NCBI GenBank assembly: GCA_001664505.1
Contig: CP011806.1
Location: forward strand, 1,967,443-2,031,442
DNA: 64,000 nt
Source of the DNA: Acidobacteria bacterium Mor1
GTDB taxonomy: Bacteria; Acidobacteriota; Polarisedimenticolia; Polarisedimenticolales; Polarisedimenticolaceae
Reading direction: 5' to 3'
Part shown: positions 9,216 to 17,049 of the stretch, one piece after another
Layout: each line of letters begins with the position of its first letter
Numbering within the stretch: the first letter of the stretch is position 1
Made by a program: the position numbers and the translations under genes
Notes under the pieces: model-generated
The model's input: only the letters and a program-made list of their open reading frames with translations
Database searches by the model: none
What the model was told of the DNA's origin: nothing

Positions 9216-9473
9216 CTAGAACGGTGCGGTGGCTTCCTTGGGACAGCGGCAGCGGCCCATGCGGCGGCTGCAGGTGAAGCAGTAGCCGTTGCGCTCGAAG
9301 AACTCGACCATCTCCTGTTGCCAGGCGTCGAGGATCGAGAGGCGATCGAGCACCGTCAGCCGGCCCGAGACAGAGGTGTCCCCGAGCCATCCCCGCATGT
9401 TCGAGAGGGAGTCGTGGTACGCCTTGCGCAGCTCGAAGATGGTGAGATCGATCTCGCCGTTGGTCTGGATCAT
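9216..9473 (-). CDS. small protein with Cys-rich C-terminus
   Basis: An 85-residue protein starting at ATG 9473 (AAAGGG just upstream); the frame continues further upstream into AT-richer sequence that looks non-coding. It is mostly helical and ends in a cluster of four cysteines and arginines, CFTCSRRMGRCRCP (CxxC, then CxC), followed by ten residues. The cluster could bind zinc or an iron-sulfur cluster, but I do not recognise a family. It has its own transcription context upstream of the GNAT gene. Confidence 0.55.
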   Translation of the reverse strand: MIQTNGEIDLTIFELRKAYHDSLSNMRGWLGDTSVSGRLTVLDRLSILDAWQQEMVEFFERNGYCFTCSRRMGRCRCPKEATAPF

Positions 9474-9682
9474 TGCCCTTTTCGCTCCCCGGATACGCGT
9501 GGAGAGTATCGCCAAGCGAGCTTCGGGACCGCGGGTTTCGATATCAGTTGCGGTATTTGTGCCGCAAATGCTCCGAAAATCGCCGCAATCCGCCGGGGCC
9601 TCCTGATCTACGGCCATTTTGGAAGGGCGCCCATAACCGAACGCGTTTTCTTGACTTAGCGCGATCCGATGCTGCGGACCCA

Positions 9683-9856
9683 TGTGGAAAAGCTGTGGAC
9701 GAAGAGCCGATTGCGATGTGACAGCTTTGTGTCAAGATTGGTCCACTAAAATGTGCTAGTCGGCAGAAGCTTCTTCTTTTCAGCTATTTAGAGGAAATGC
9801 TATTGCGAAGGTTTTGCGCCGTAGCTGCAACATCAGCGTGTTCAGCGATTTCCACA
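9683..9856. other. non-coding region with DnaA-box-like sites
   Basis: The 525 bp between 9474 and 9998 hold no convincing gene and are AT-richer than the surroundings. On the minus strand, TTTTCCACA (9683-9691) fits the DnaA box consensus TTWTNCACA; TCGTCCACA (9694-9702) is a weaker copy 2 nt away. A third near-match, ATTTCCACA, is at 9848-9856 on the plus strand. This is a small cluster, not a typical origin, and the neighbours (sigma factor, Cys-rich protein) are not classic origin genes. Confidence 0.3.
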
Positions 9857-9943
9857 GAAGCGCAACTCCCGCGATGCACCCCGCGCTCATTCAGAATTAT
9901 CATAAGAATTGCGAAACAGCAGCAGAACGAGGGCCTGGAAATG

Positions 9944-9971
9944 AAACGGCCGGGCTCTCGCCCGGCCGTTT
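9944..9971 (-). terminator. strong intrinsic terminator after the sigma factor gene
   Basis: A perfect 12-bp stem (9944-9955 with 9960-9971) closes the tetraloop TCTC. On the minus strand it is followed by TCATTTCC, and on the plus strand by TTGG after a TTT end. It lies 27 bp beyond the sigma factor stop codon, so it most likely ends that transcript. Confidence 0.85.
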
Positions 9972-9998
9972 TGGACCCTGGATTCGGTGCGACCCGGA

Positions 9999-11189
9999 CT
10001 AGCTCACGAACTCCTTGAGCTGCTTGCTTTCCTGGGCCGACTGGATCTTCTTGAGCGCGGTCGCCTCGATCTGGCGCACCCGCTCCCGCGACAGCCCCAT
10101 CACCCGGCCGATCTCCTCGAGGGTGTACGGGGTGTCCCGTCCGATGCCGAAGCGCAGGCGGACGATCTCCTCCTCGCGCGGGTTCAGCACCTTCAGCGTG
10201 GACTCGATCTTCTCGCGCAGCTCGCGATCGACGGTGCGCTCCAGCGGATCTGGAGCGTTCGGGTCGGCCACGAAGCGCAGGAGACCCGGGCTGTCGTCAT
10301 CCGCCGACATGTCCTCGAGAGCCTGCGGATCCTGCACGACGCCCAGCACCTCTTCGACCTTGGCCACCGGCATCCGCAGCTTGCGGGCGATCTCCGGCGG
10401 CGTCGGCTTGCGGCCGAGAGTCTCGGCCAGTTCGCGAGAGACACGGGCGATCTTCTTGATCTTCTCGTTGACGTGCACCGGGATGCGGATGATGCGTGCC
10501 TTGTCGGCGATCGCTCGCTCGATGGCCTGCTTGATCCACCAGTACGCGTAGGTCGAGAACTTGTTCCCGCGCTCGTACTCGAACTTCTCCACCGCCTTCA
10601 TCAGGCCGATGTTCCCTTCCTGGATCAGATCCATGAAGGTGATCCCGTGGTTCAGGTACTTCTTGGCGATGTGAACCACCAGACGAAGGTTGGCCAGGAT
10701 CAGCGCGTCCCGGGCGTGGTTGAGCCGGCGCTTCGCGCGCTTGGCCTCACGCACCAGGGTGGTGACCCGGGCTTCCTTGTACTCGCGCTCGTAGCGCACG
10801 ACCTTGCCGTAGAACTCCTCGAGATCGTCCAGCGGCCATTCGCGGCCGCGCTTGGGACCTTCGAGGTCGCCCTCGAGGCAGTGCAGGCGGCACTGCTTCG
10901 GCAGCTTGAGCGCAATGGCGGCGATCGCCTCGCGAGCTTCCTGAAGCTCACGGGCCAGCGACACTTCCTGCGTCTCGTCGATCAGCGGCGTGGCACCCAT
11001 CTCCCGCAGGTACAGCGGGAGAATGGCGGCAGCCGGCTTCTCGGCTTCCGCGGGCTTCTTCTGCACGCGGCGCTTGCGAGTTCCCATCAGGAGCTCGGAC
11101 GTCGTGTTCCGCGTGAGACGAGCTCGCGTCTCGTCGAAGTCCATCGATTCGTCGATGATTACCTTCCGCGACATTTTCTTTGACCCCAT
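9999..11189 (-). CDS. sigma-70 family RNA polymerase sigma factor (group 1/2, RpoD/RpoS-like)
   Basis: A 396-residue sigma factor (from ATG 11189; ATG 11174 is an equally good start) with regions 1.2, 2, 3 and 4 but no long region 1.1. Region 1.2 is around YLREMGATPLIDETQEVSLA; regions 2.1-2.4 are at LRLVVHIAKKY, DLIQEGNIGLMKAVEKFEY and FSTYAYWWIKQAIERAI; region 4.2 is at TLEEIGRVMGLSRERVRQIE. The -10 recognition helix is intact. An extra segment of about 60 residues sits between regions 1.2 and 2, as in primary sigma factors. Short length argues for an RpoS-like or second primary factor. It is monocistronic: a perfect terminator follows and a divergent promoter region precedes it. Confidence 0.9.
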   Translation of the reverse strand: MGSKKMSRKVIIDESMDFDETRARLTRNTTSELLMGTRKRRVQKKPAEAEKPAAAILPLYLREMGATPLIDETQEVSLARELQEAREAIAAIALKLPKQCRLHCLEGDLEGPKRGREWPLDDLEEFYGKVVRYEREYKEARVTTLVREAKRAKRRLNHARDALILANLRLVVHIAKKYLNHGITFMDLIQEGNIGLMKAVEKFEYERGNKFSTYAYWWIKQAIERAIADKARIIRIPVHVNEKIKKIARVSRELAETLGRKPTPPEIARKLRMPVAKVEEVLGVVQDPQALEDMSADDDSPGLLRFVADPNAPDPLERTVDRELREKIESTLKVLNPREEEIVRLRFGIGRDTPYTLEEIGRVMGLSRERVRQIEATALKKIQSAQESKQLKEFVS

Positions 11190-11510
11190 GCCCGGCGGGG
11201 ACTGCCGGGTCCTTTCTGCGTTTGCAGCCCTATTCCTATGAAAGAAATGGGCCAACCCCCCGACGCATTACATCCTCGAAATCAAGCCTACAACAGATTG
11301 CCACTTTGTCGGGTATTTTCAACAATTTAAAGCGCAGAGATGGCTCAACCGGGGTATCGGGAAAATGCCCGGCCGGAGCCAAGTGCGTCATTCTGGTACA
11401 GATACCGACTGCGTGCCTTTTCGGCGTAGTTCCTCCCGCCGGCGCCATGGCCGATTGCGGCGCAGACCTGTAACATCCGGAACACTTGGAAGTAACCGCG
11501 GAGAAGGCCC
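11190..11510. promoter_or_regulatory. divergent promoter region between sigma factor and NAD synthesis genes
   Basis: These 321 bp hold no supported gene. They must contain the promoters for the sigma factor (leftward) and the amidase/nadE pair (rightward). The centre (about 11290-11340) is AT-rich. I see no confident -35/-10 pair. The amidase has a good ribosome binding site (GGAG at 11500-11503) before its GTG. Confidence 0.4.
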
Positions 11511-12389
11511 GTGCGCAAGGTGAGAGTTGTGGTCGCGCAGATTGCGCCCCGCCTCGGTGAAGTCCAGGCCAACCTGGAGCACCACCTCGAGGTCATCGAA
11601 CAGGCCCGCGAGGCCAAAGCCGATGTCCTCGTCTTCCCTGAACTGTCGCTGACCGGTTACGAGCTCCGGGACCAGGTGGCCGACTGCGCCCCCGATTGCG
11701 GGCCGGCGGTCAGGCGGCTGGCCGAGGCCTCCACCGATCTGGATCTGGTCGTCGGCTACGTCGACGAATCCCCCGCTCACAAGTTCTACAACGCCGCGGC
11801 CTACCTGAGCGGCGGAGAGATTCGCCACGTTCACCACAAGGTCTACCTGCCGACCTACGGCATGTTCGACGAGGGCCGCTACTTCGCCCGGGGCGACGTG
11901 CTGCGCACCTTCGATACGAGCTACGCGCCGGCAGGCATGCTGGTCTGCGAGGACGTCTGGCATCCGACCTCGGCCTGGCTGATGGCCCAGCAGGGAGCCA
12001 GCATCCTGTTCGTCCCTTCCAGCGGGCCGACTCGCGGTGCCCGCCCCGGCGAGGTGACCAGCGTCGAGGTCTGGCACGAACTGCTTTCGGTCACCGCCCA
12101 GTTCCAGACCGCGTGGGTGGTCTACTGCAACCGGGTCGGCGGTGAAGACGGTCTGATCTTCGGAGGCGGCTCCATCGTGATCGATCCCTTCGGCCGCACC
12201 GTCGCCGAGATCGAGCCGCTGGCCGAGGGGCTGCTGGTCGCGGACCTCGACGGCGAGGTGCTGCGCCGGGCACGGACCGCGTATCCCCTGCTGCGGGATG
12301 CCGACGTCGAGATGATCTACCGGGAACTGGGCCGGGTGCGGCGCACCCGCTTCGACCTTCCCGGCGAGGATCCGGAACCCTCGACATGA
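11511..12389 (+). CDS. nitrilase-superfamily amidase, partner of NAD synthetase
   Basis: A 292-residue carbon-nitrogen hydrolase. The catalytic triad is visible: Glu44 in FPELSLTGYE, Lys110 in HHKVYLPTYG and Cys146 in LVCEDVW. In many bacteria this glutaminase domain is fused to the N-terminus of glutamine-dependent NAD synthetase. Here it is a separate protein whose stop overlaps the nadE start (GTG start 11511; ATGA at 12386-12389). The likely job is to release ammonia from glutamine for NadE in the cytoplasm. An independent nitrilase role cannot be excluded. Confidence 0.85.
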   Translation: MRKVRVVVAQIAPRLGEVQANLEHHLEVIEQAREAKADVLVFPELSLTGYELRDQVADCAPDCGPAVRRLAEASTDLDLVVGYVDESPAHKFYNAAAYLSGGEIRHVHHKVYLPTYGMFDEGRYFARGDVLRTFDTSYAPAGMLVCEDVWHPTSAWLMAQQGASILFVPSSGPTRGARPGEVTSVEVWHELLSVTAQFQTAWVVYCNRVGGEDGLIFGGGSIVIDPFGRTVAEIEPLAEGLLVADLDGEVLRRARTAYPLLRDADVEMIYRELGRVRRTRFDLPGEDPEPST

Positions 12390-13249
12390 CCCGCTACCCG
12401 ATCCACAAGGGCGAACACAATCCCACTCCGGGTCTCAAGGTCGACCCCGAATGGTCGGTGCGGATGCTGACCGATTTCATCGCCCGGGAGGTGCGGCGCA
12501 CCGGACACCACAAGGTGGTCCTGGGACTCTCCGGCGGACTCGATTCGGCGCTGTCCGCCTTCCTCGGCGCCAAGGCGTTGGGCCCCGAATCGGTGCACGC
12601 CGTGTTGATGCCCTACCGCAGCAGCAGCGCCGACTCCCTGGCCGACGCGCAGAAGGTGGTCGATGCCCTGGGCATCCACGCCGAGACCGTCGAGATCAGC
12701 TCCATGGTCGACGGCTTCGTCGGCGTTACCTCGGGCGAGATCGACCGCAACCGGTTGGGCAACGTGATGTCCCGCTGCCGGATGACGGTGCTGTTCGACC
12801 GCTCGGCGGCACACCGGGCGCTGGTGCTGGGCACCAGCAACAAGACCGAGTTGCTCCTGGGCTACGGCACCCTCAACGGCGACCTGGCCTCGGCGATCAA
12901 CCCGCTGGGCGATCTTTACAAGGCTCAGGTACGGCAGCTCTCGGCTCATCTGGGCGTGCCCCGGTCGATCCTGGACAAGCCCCCCTCGGCGGACCTGTGG
13001 CCGGATCAGTCCGACGAGAAGGAACTCGGCTTCAGCTACGACGAGGTCGACCGGCTGCTGGCGCTCCTGATCGATGCCCGCATCAGCCGGGCTTCGGCGC
13101 TGGAGCGAGGGTTCTCGCCGGAGATGATCGACCGGGTGACCAAGCTGGTGCTGCGCTCCCAGTTCAAGCGGCGTCTGCCGGTCATCGCCAAGATGTCGAC
13201 CCGCTCGATCAACTGGGACTTCCGCTACCCCCGCGACTGGAAGAGCTGA
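12386..13249 (+). CDS. nadE: NAD+ synthetase
   Basis: A 287-residue NAD synthetase of the short, ammonia-using architecture. The PP-loop motif SGGLDS is at residues 49-54; LGTSNKTELLLGYGTLNGD forms the deamido-NAD site and PSADLWPDQSDEKELGF the conserved C-terminal loop. It amidates deamido-NAD to NAD using ATP and ammonia, the last step of NAD synthesis. The four-base overlap with the upstream amidase gene indicates translational coupling and a working amidase-synthetase pair. Confidence 0.95.
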   Translation: MTRYPIHKGEHNPTPGLKVDPEWSVRMLTDFIAREVRRTGHHKVVLGLSGGLDSALSAFLGAKALGPESVHAVLMPYRSSSADSLADAQKVVDALGIHAETVEISSMVDGFVGVTSGEIDRNRLGNVMSRCRMTVLFDRSAAHRALVLGTSNKTELLLGYGTLNGDLASAINPLGDLYKAQVRQLSAHLGVPRSILDKPPSADLWPDQSDEKELGFSYDEVDRLLALLIDARISRASALERGFSPEMIDRVTKLVLRSQFKRRLPVIAKMSTRSINWDFRYPRDWKS

Positions 13250-13288
13250 CGCGCCGCCCCTCCGCGGCCGCGTGCTAAAGTCTCCGCC

Positions 13289-14128
13289 GTGTCCGGCACC
13301 CTTTACGTGGTCGCCACTCCGCTCGGCAACCTGGAAGACATTTCGCCTCGTGCGCTCCGCCTGCTGCGGGAGGTGGATGTGGTCGCGTGCGAAGACACCC
13401 GGCGTACGGGGCGGCTGCTGGCCCGCTATGAAATCGAGGTTCCGACCCTCTCCTGTCACCGGTTCAACGAACGGGAGCGGCTGGATCCGATCCTCGAACG
13501 GATCCGCCGGGGTGAACGGGTCGCCCTGGTCTCCGACGGCGGAACGCCGGGGATCGCCGACCCCGGAGCGGCCCTGGTCGAGGCGGCGCTGGAAGAGGGG
13601 TTGACGGTGTCGCCGATTCCGGGGGCCTCGGCGGTGACGACGCTGCTCTCGGCCAGCGGCATGCCGGCGGACCGCTACGTGTTCGACGGCTTTCTGCCCC
13701 ACCGGGCAGGCGAGCGCCGGAGGCGGCTACGGGAACTGGCCGGCGAGACCCGTACGGTGGTGGTCTACGAAACACCCCACCGCATTCGGGAGTGCCTCGC
13801 GGATATCTCCGAGGTGCTCGGCGAACGGAAGCTGGTGCTCGGACGTGAACTGACCAAGGTCCACGAGACCCTGCTGCGCGGCAGCGCAGCCGGCGTGCTC
13901 GCGCAGCTGGGTGACGGAGAGATCAAGGGAGAGATCGCCCTGGTCCTCGACGGTGCCGACCCCACGGCGGTGCATCGGGATGACCGGGCGGAGCAGGTGC
14001 TGGCGCTCTGGCGCGCCGCCCTGGAAGAAACCGGCGATCGGCGGCAGGCGCTGCGCCGGGTGGCGAAGGACAGCGGGATGAAACGCGCGGAGCTTCAGCG
14101 CTATCTTGCGGAGCTTGGCGAGGACTGA
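13289..14128 (+). CDS. rsmI: 16S rRNA (cytidine(1402)-2'-O)-methyltransferase RsmI
   Basis: A 279-residue SAM-dependent methyltransferase of the tetrapyrrole methylase fold, full length. The N-terminal ATPLGNLEDIS, CEDTRRTG, SDGGTPGIADPG and GASAVTTLLSASG motifs are diagnostic of RsmI (YraL). It 2'-O-methylates C1402 of 16S rRNA at the decoding site. The start is GTG 13289. It sits one base before smpB, so the two are co-transcribed; both act on the ribosome. Confidence 0.93.
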   Translation: MSGTLYVVATPLGNLEDISPRALRLLREVDVVACEDTRRTGRLLARYEIEVPTLSCHRFNERERLDPILERIRRGERVALVSDGGTPGIADPGAALVEAALEEGLTVSPIPGASAVTTLLSASGMPADRYVFDGFLPHRAGERRRRLRELAGETRTVVVYETPHRIRECLADISEVLGERKLVLGRELTKVHETLLRGSAAGVLAQLGDGEIKGEIALVLDGADPTAVHRDDRAEQVLALWRAALEETGDRRQALRRVAKDSGMKRAELQRYLAELGED

Positions 14129-14129
14129 G

Positions 14130-14633
14130 ATGGCGAAGAAGGGCAAGGGCGACAAGAAAAAGAGCGAGCCGCTGCTGGCGCAGAACCGGGCGGCCCGGCA
14201 CAACTTCGAGTTGCTGCAAAAATTCGAGGCCGGCATCGTGCTGACCGGCACCGAGGTGAAGTCTGCCCGGGAGGGCAAGGTCAACCTCAAGGAAGGCTAC
14301 GCCAAGCTGAAGAACGGCGAGGTGTTCCTCATCGGCGTGCACTTCTCCCCCTACACCCACGGGGGCTACGACAACCCCGACCCGCTACGGGTGCGCAAAC
14401 TGCTGCTCAACCGCCACGAGATCCGCAAGATCGCCAAGGAGGTCGACACCGGAGGCAGCGGCGGCCTGACCCTCGTTCCGACGCGGATGTATCTCAAGAA
14501 CGGCCGGGTCAAGGTCGAGATCGCCATCGCCCGGGGCAAGAAGAGTCACGACAAGCGGGAGTCCAAGAAACGGCAGGAAGCCGATCGCGAAATGGCCCGC
14601 GCCCGCGGCACCCGCCGCGTCGCCGACGGCTAG
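14130..14633 (+). CDS. smpB: SsrA-binding protein SmpB
   Basis: A 167-residue SmpB, typical length. Conserved blocks include NRAARHNFELL, GIVLTGTEVKSAREGKVNL, GVHFSPYTHGGY and the basic C-terminal tail (KKSHDKRESKKRQE) that enters the mRNA channel. It binds tmRNA and rescues stalled ribosomes. ATG 14130 follows the rsmI stop by one base. The ssrA gene itself is not in this window. Its stop overlaps that of the convergent orphan gene by four bases (CTAG). Confidence 0.96.
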   Translation: MAKKGKGDKKKSEPLLAQNRAARHNFELLQKFEAGIVLTGTEVKSAREGKVNLKEGYAKLKNGEVFLIGVHFSPYTHGGYDNPDPLRVRKLLLNRHEIRKIAKEVDTGGSGGLTLVPTRMYLKNGRVKVEIAIARGKKSHDKRESKKRQEADREMARARGTRRVADG

Positions 14634-15286
14634 CGGGCTTCTTCGGGGCGTTTGATGTAGCGCTTGATCTCGCAGTTGTGGCCGTCGATCTCGGCCTGGC
14701 AGACCACGGCGCATTCGCCGGCGGCATCCTCGGGAAGCTCGATGTTGGTCGTCAGCCTTCCGTCGGGGTCGGTGCTTCCGCTCTCGAGCTGCGTGGGCTT
14801 GTGCTCGGTGGAGATCAACTTGACCACCACGTTGGCGGCGGACACCGGCCGGTCGGTCTCCTCGTCGACGACGCGCAGGTGCAGCACCGGAGACTCACCG
14901 AAGATCAACGTCGGCGCGTTTTCCATCTCGATGCGAACGTGGCGCAGGCCGGGCTGCTCGACCAGGTAGTCGAGGACGACCTCGTCCAGGCTCTTGTTGC
15001 TGATGATGTTGTAGCCGAAGGGCTTGGGGCCCTCGGGGTCGAAGCGGCCGTTGCGGATGTCGCGGATCAGGTTCTGATGCTGGACTTCCATCCGGCGCAG
15101 GACCTCGGTCTCCGCTTCCTCGCCCTGGGGCACGAGCTCCTCGTACTCGGACTTGACCGAGGTGATGATCTCGCCGCCGCTGTAGACGAGGCTCTCGATG
15201 ATCGGGTTCTTGAGACCCTTGTCCTCGGTCTGAACGTGGTAGACCCGTCCGGCGTAGTCGACGTCGGTGTTGAAGCCCGTAATCAT
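14630..15286 (-). CDS. conserved protein of unknown function (FNTDVDYAGRVYHVQTED type)
   Basis: A 218-residue protein without signal peptide or membrane segments. The N-terminal block (GFNTDVDYAGRVYHVQTEDKG, then ESLVYSGGEIITSVKSEYEEL) has the look of a highly conserved domain that I associate with Acidobacteria and deltaproteobacterial groups; no function is known to me. The second half (residues about 115-205) looks like an immunoglobulin-like or transthyretin-like beta sandwich (PVLHLRVVDEETDRPVSAANVVVKL). It is convergent with smpB and lies upstream of the arginase-family gene's stop, same strand. Confidence 0.7.
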   Translation of the reverse strand: MITGFNTDVDYAGRVYHVQTEDKGLKNPIIESLVYSGGEIITSVKSEYEELVPQGEEAETEVLRRMEVQHQNLIRDIRNGRFDPEGPKPFGYNIISNKSLDEVVLDYLVEQPGLRHVRIEMENAPTLIFGESPVLHLRVVDEETDRPVSAANVVVKLISTEHKPTQLESGSTDPDGRLTTNIELPEDAAGECAVVCQAEIDGHNCEIKRYIKRPEEAR

Positions 15287-15321
15287 CTCGTTGCTAACTT
15301 AGGCAGCTACCTACCACAGTG

Positions 15322-16221
15322 TCAATCCACCCCGGTTCCGGGCAGTTGGAGGCTGCGGGCGTGGAGTCCGATCAGCTTGTGGATCAGCCGGGCCACGGTG
15401 AAATCGGCGTGGGATTGCCCCGGAGCGGGGGCCAGTTCCACGGCATCGCAGGCCACCACCCGGCTCATTTCGAATAATTCCGTCAAAAACGAAATCGTTT
15501 CCCACCAGTCCGGCCCCCCCGGCTCAGGCGTCCCGGTGGCGGGAATCAGCGCCGGATCGAAGTAGTCGACGTCGACGGTCAGGTAGACCGGGCGGCCGGC
15601 CAGCCCCTCGAGAGCCCGTTGGGCCCAGCCGGGGCGAGCCATTTCCCAGCCGTGGAGCACCCGGTACCCCGGAATCCCGGCCCGGATGCGCTCCGCCTCC
15701 TCGACGGAGTAGCTGCGGATCCCCAGGGCCCGGACCTCGGCGACATGGTCGAGGCTGCGAGCGACGGCGCAGGCGTGGCTGTGGGGCGAGCCCTCGTAGC
15801 TCTCCCGCAGATCGGCGTGGGCATCGAGCTGGACCAGCACCAGGCCGTCTTGCCGAGACGCCGCTGCGGCCACCGCTGCGGGGGTCAGCGAGTGCTCGCC
15901 GCCGAGGGTCACCACGAACTTGCCGGCATCGAGCAGCTCCCCGACCCGGCCGGTCAGGCGCTGGAGGCTCTGCTCGATGGGTCCGGCGGTATCCACCGGG
16001 GCGGGGTCGGTCCAGATCCCGGCCCTGTAGGGCTCGAAGCCGAGCTGCTCGTCGTAGAGCTCGACCTGGGTCGACGCTTCCAGGATGCCGGCGGGGCCTC
16101 CCGCCGTTCCGCCGCCGTAGGAGACCGTAGCCTCGAGGGGCATCGAGACCACCGCGACACGGGCCTCTTCGAAGGGGGCGTCGGCGCCGTCGCCGAGAAA
16201 CACCGGGGTCTTCACGCTCAA
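15322..16221 (-). CDS. speB: arginase/agmatinase family ureohydrolase
   Basis: A 299-residue ureohydrolase. The dinuclear metal ligands are visible in GGEHSLT, QLDAHADLRESYEG and TVDVDYFDPALIPATGTPEPGG. Such enzymes hydrolyse agmatine (to putrescine plus urea) or related guanidino compounds; the length and motifs fit agmatinase best, though formiminoglutamase or arginase cannot be ruled out. I place the start at TTG 16221, which has GAGGAG 7 nt upstream; the longer open frame overlaps sequence with no family match. It is 35 bp upstream of the orphan gene and probably co-transcribed. Confidence 0.85.
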   Translation of the reverse strand: MSVKTPVFLGDGADAPFEEARVAVVSMPLEATVSYGGGTAGGPAGILEASTQVELYDEQLGFEPYRAGIWTDPAPVDTAGPIEQSLQRLTGRVGELLDAGKFVVTLGGEHSLTPAAVAAAASRQDGLVLVQLDAHADLRESYEGSPHSHACAVARSLDHVAEVRALGIRSYSVEEAERIRAGIPGYRVLHGWEMARPGWAQRALEGLAGRPVYLTVDVDYFDPALIPATGTPEPGGPDWWETISFLTELFEMSRVVACDAVELAPAPGQSHADFTVARLIHKLIGLHARSLQLPGTGVD

Positions 16222-16528
16222 TGAAGTGCTCCTCGTTCGAGGAATCCCGGAGGCTACCCGGGACGATCTGCAGCAGTACGAGCGGGGATCGAAGTCGCCT
16301 CCGAAAACCTCGATCCCCACCCGGCGGCAGTTCCCATCGCCGGCGGGGGTCCCGAACCGGCCGGCGCTGGTCGGGAGCACCCTGCTCCCATCCGCGCCCC
16401 TCGAGAACTGCAACGGGCGAGCCAGCTCACCCCGGTTCGAATCCCGGAGCAAACGGCTGCATCGGTGGGGTGAACGGTGCGCACGCGGCGTCCGTCAGCG
16501 GACACCGCGTACGCGAACGGTCGAATCG
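16222..16528. other. intergenic region without a supported gene
   Basis: The 307 bp between the agmatinase start and the stop of the next minus-strand gene hold no supported coding frame. They include a T-arm-like GGTTCGAATCCC at 16432-16444, but the rest of a tRNA cloverleaf is missing. The promoter for the agmatinase gene should lie at the left end. Confidence 0.4.
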
Positions 16529-17029
16529 TCAGACGCCGGGAGTCGCTTCGCCGGACGCCTCAGGTTCGTTCTTGAACAACACGCCGCCGAGCAGACCACC
16601 CAGGGTGCAGAAGATGAGGCCGAACAGGCCGTACATGATGATGCCCGAGATCACGGTCATCCCCATGCCGACGGCTTCGCCGCCGCCGCCGAAGCCGTCG
16701 CGGGCGTCGTCGGGAATCTCGATCCCCATGCCTTCCATCATCTCGAACATCTGCTCGGGGTCCGACGGCATCACCAGACTGAATCCGGTGGCCAGCACCG
16801 TGGCCGCAAGGGTGAAGAACACCGCGGTCAACAGGCCCACGATCACGCCGTCGCCCACGCCGAACGCGGCTCCGACCGACTTGGAGTCCTTGGACAGCAG
16901 GAACGCCGCCAGGACCCCCGCGCCGATCGCGATCAAGCAGCAACAGATATTCACGAACGGGATGCCCGAGGCAGCACCCAGCCCGAGTCCCGCAATCAGA
17001 GCCGGTTTCAACTTCGACGGACTGTTCAT
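16529..17029 (-). CDS. small polytopic membrane protein
   Basis: A 166-residue protein with about four membrane segments: residues 10-32 (Gly/Ala-rich, with a CCC triplet), 50-85 and 120-150. A loop with an acidic stretch and a GFGGGG patch separates the halves. There is a strong ribosome binding site (AGGAGGAG) before ATG 17029. It resembles the next gene in topology (both have a Cys cluster in the first helix and end LGGLLGGVLF or LGGVIGGALF), so the two are probably distant paralogues. Function unknown. Confidence 0.65.
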   Translation of the reverse strand: MNSPSKLKPALIAGLGLGAASGIPFVNICCCLIAIGAGVLAAFLLSKDSKSVGAAFGVGDGVIVGLLTAVFFTLAATVLATGFSLVMPSDPEQMFEMMEGMGIEIPDDARDGFGGGGEAVGMGMTVISGIIMYGLFGLIFCTLGGLLGGVLFKNEPEASGEATPGV

Positions 17030-17049
17030 TCGATCTCCTCCTGAGCGGA

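Noticed and set aside
9797-10018. 73-residue plus-strand frame across the terminator
   Set aside because: It runs through the perfect terminator hairpin and into the sigma factor gene's end; no start signal.
11236-11448. 70-residue minus-strand frame upstream of the sigma factor
   Set aside because: No family and it would occupy the shared promoter region; codon use is not gene-like.
16382-16455. tRNA-like sequence with GGTTCGAATCCC
   Set aside because: The T arm has a C-C mismatch in its stem and no upstream acceptor strand pairs with the bases after it. The apparent TGCTCC/GGAGCA pairing would overlap the T arm. No cloverleaf can be drawn.
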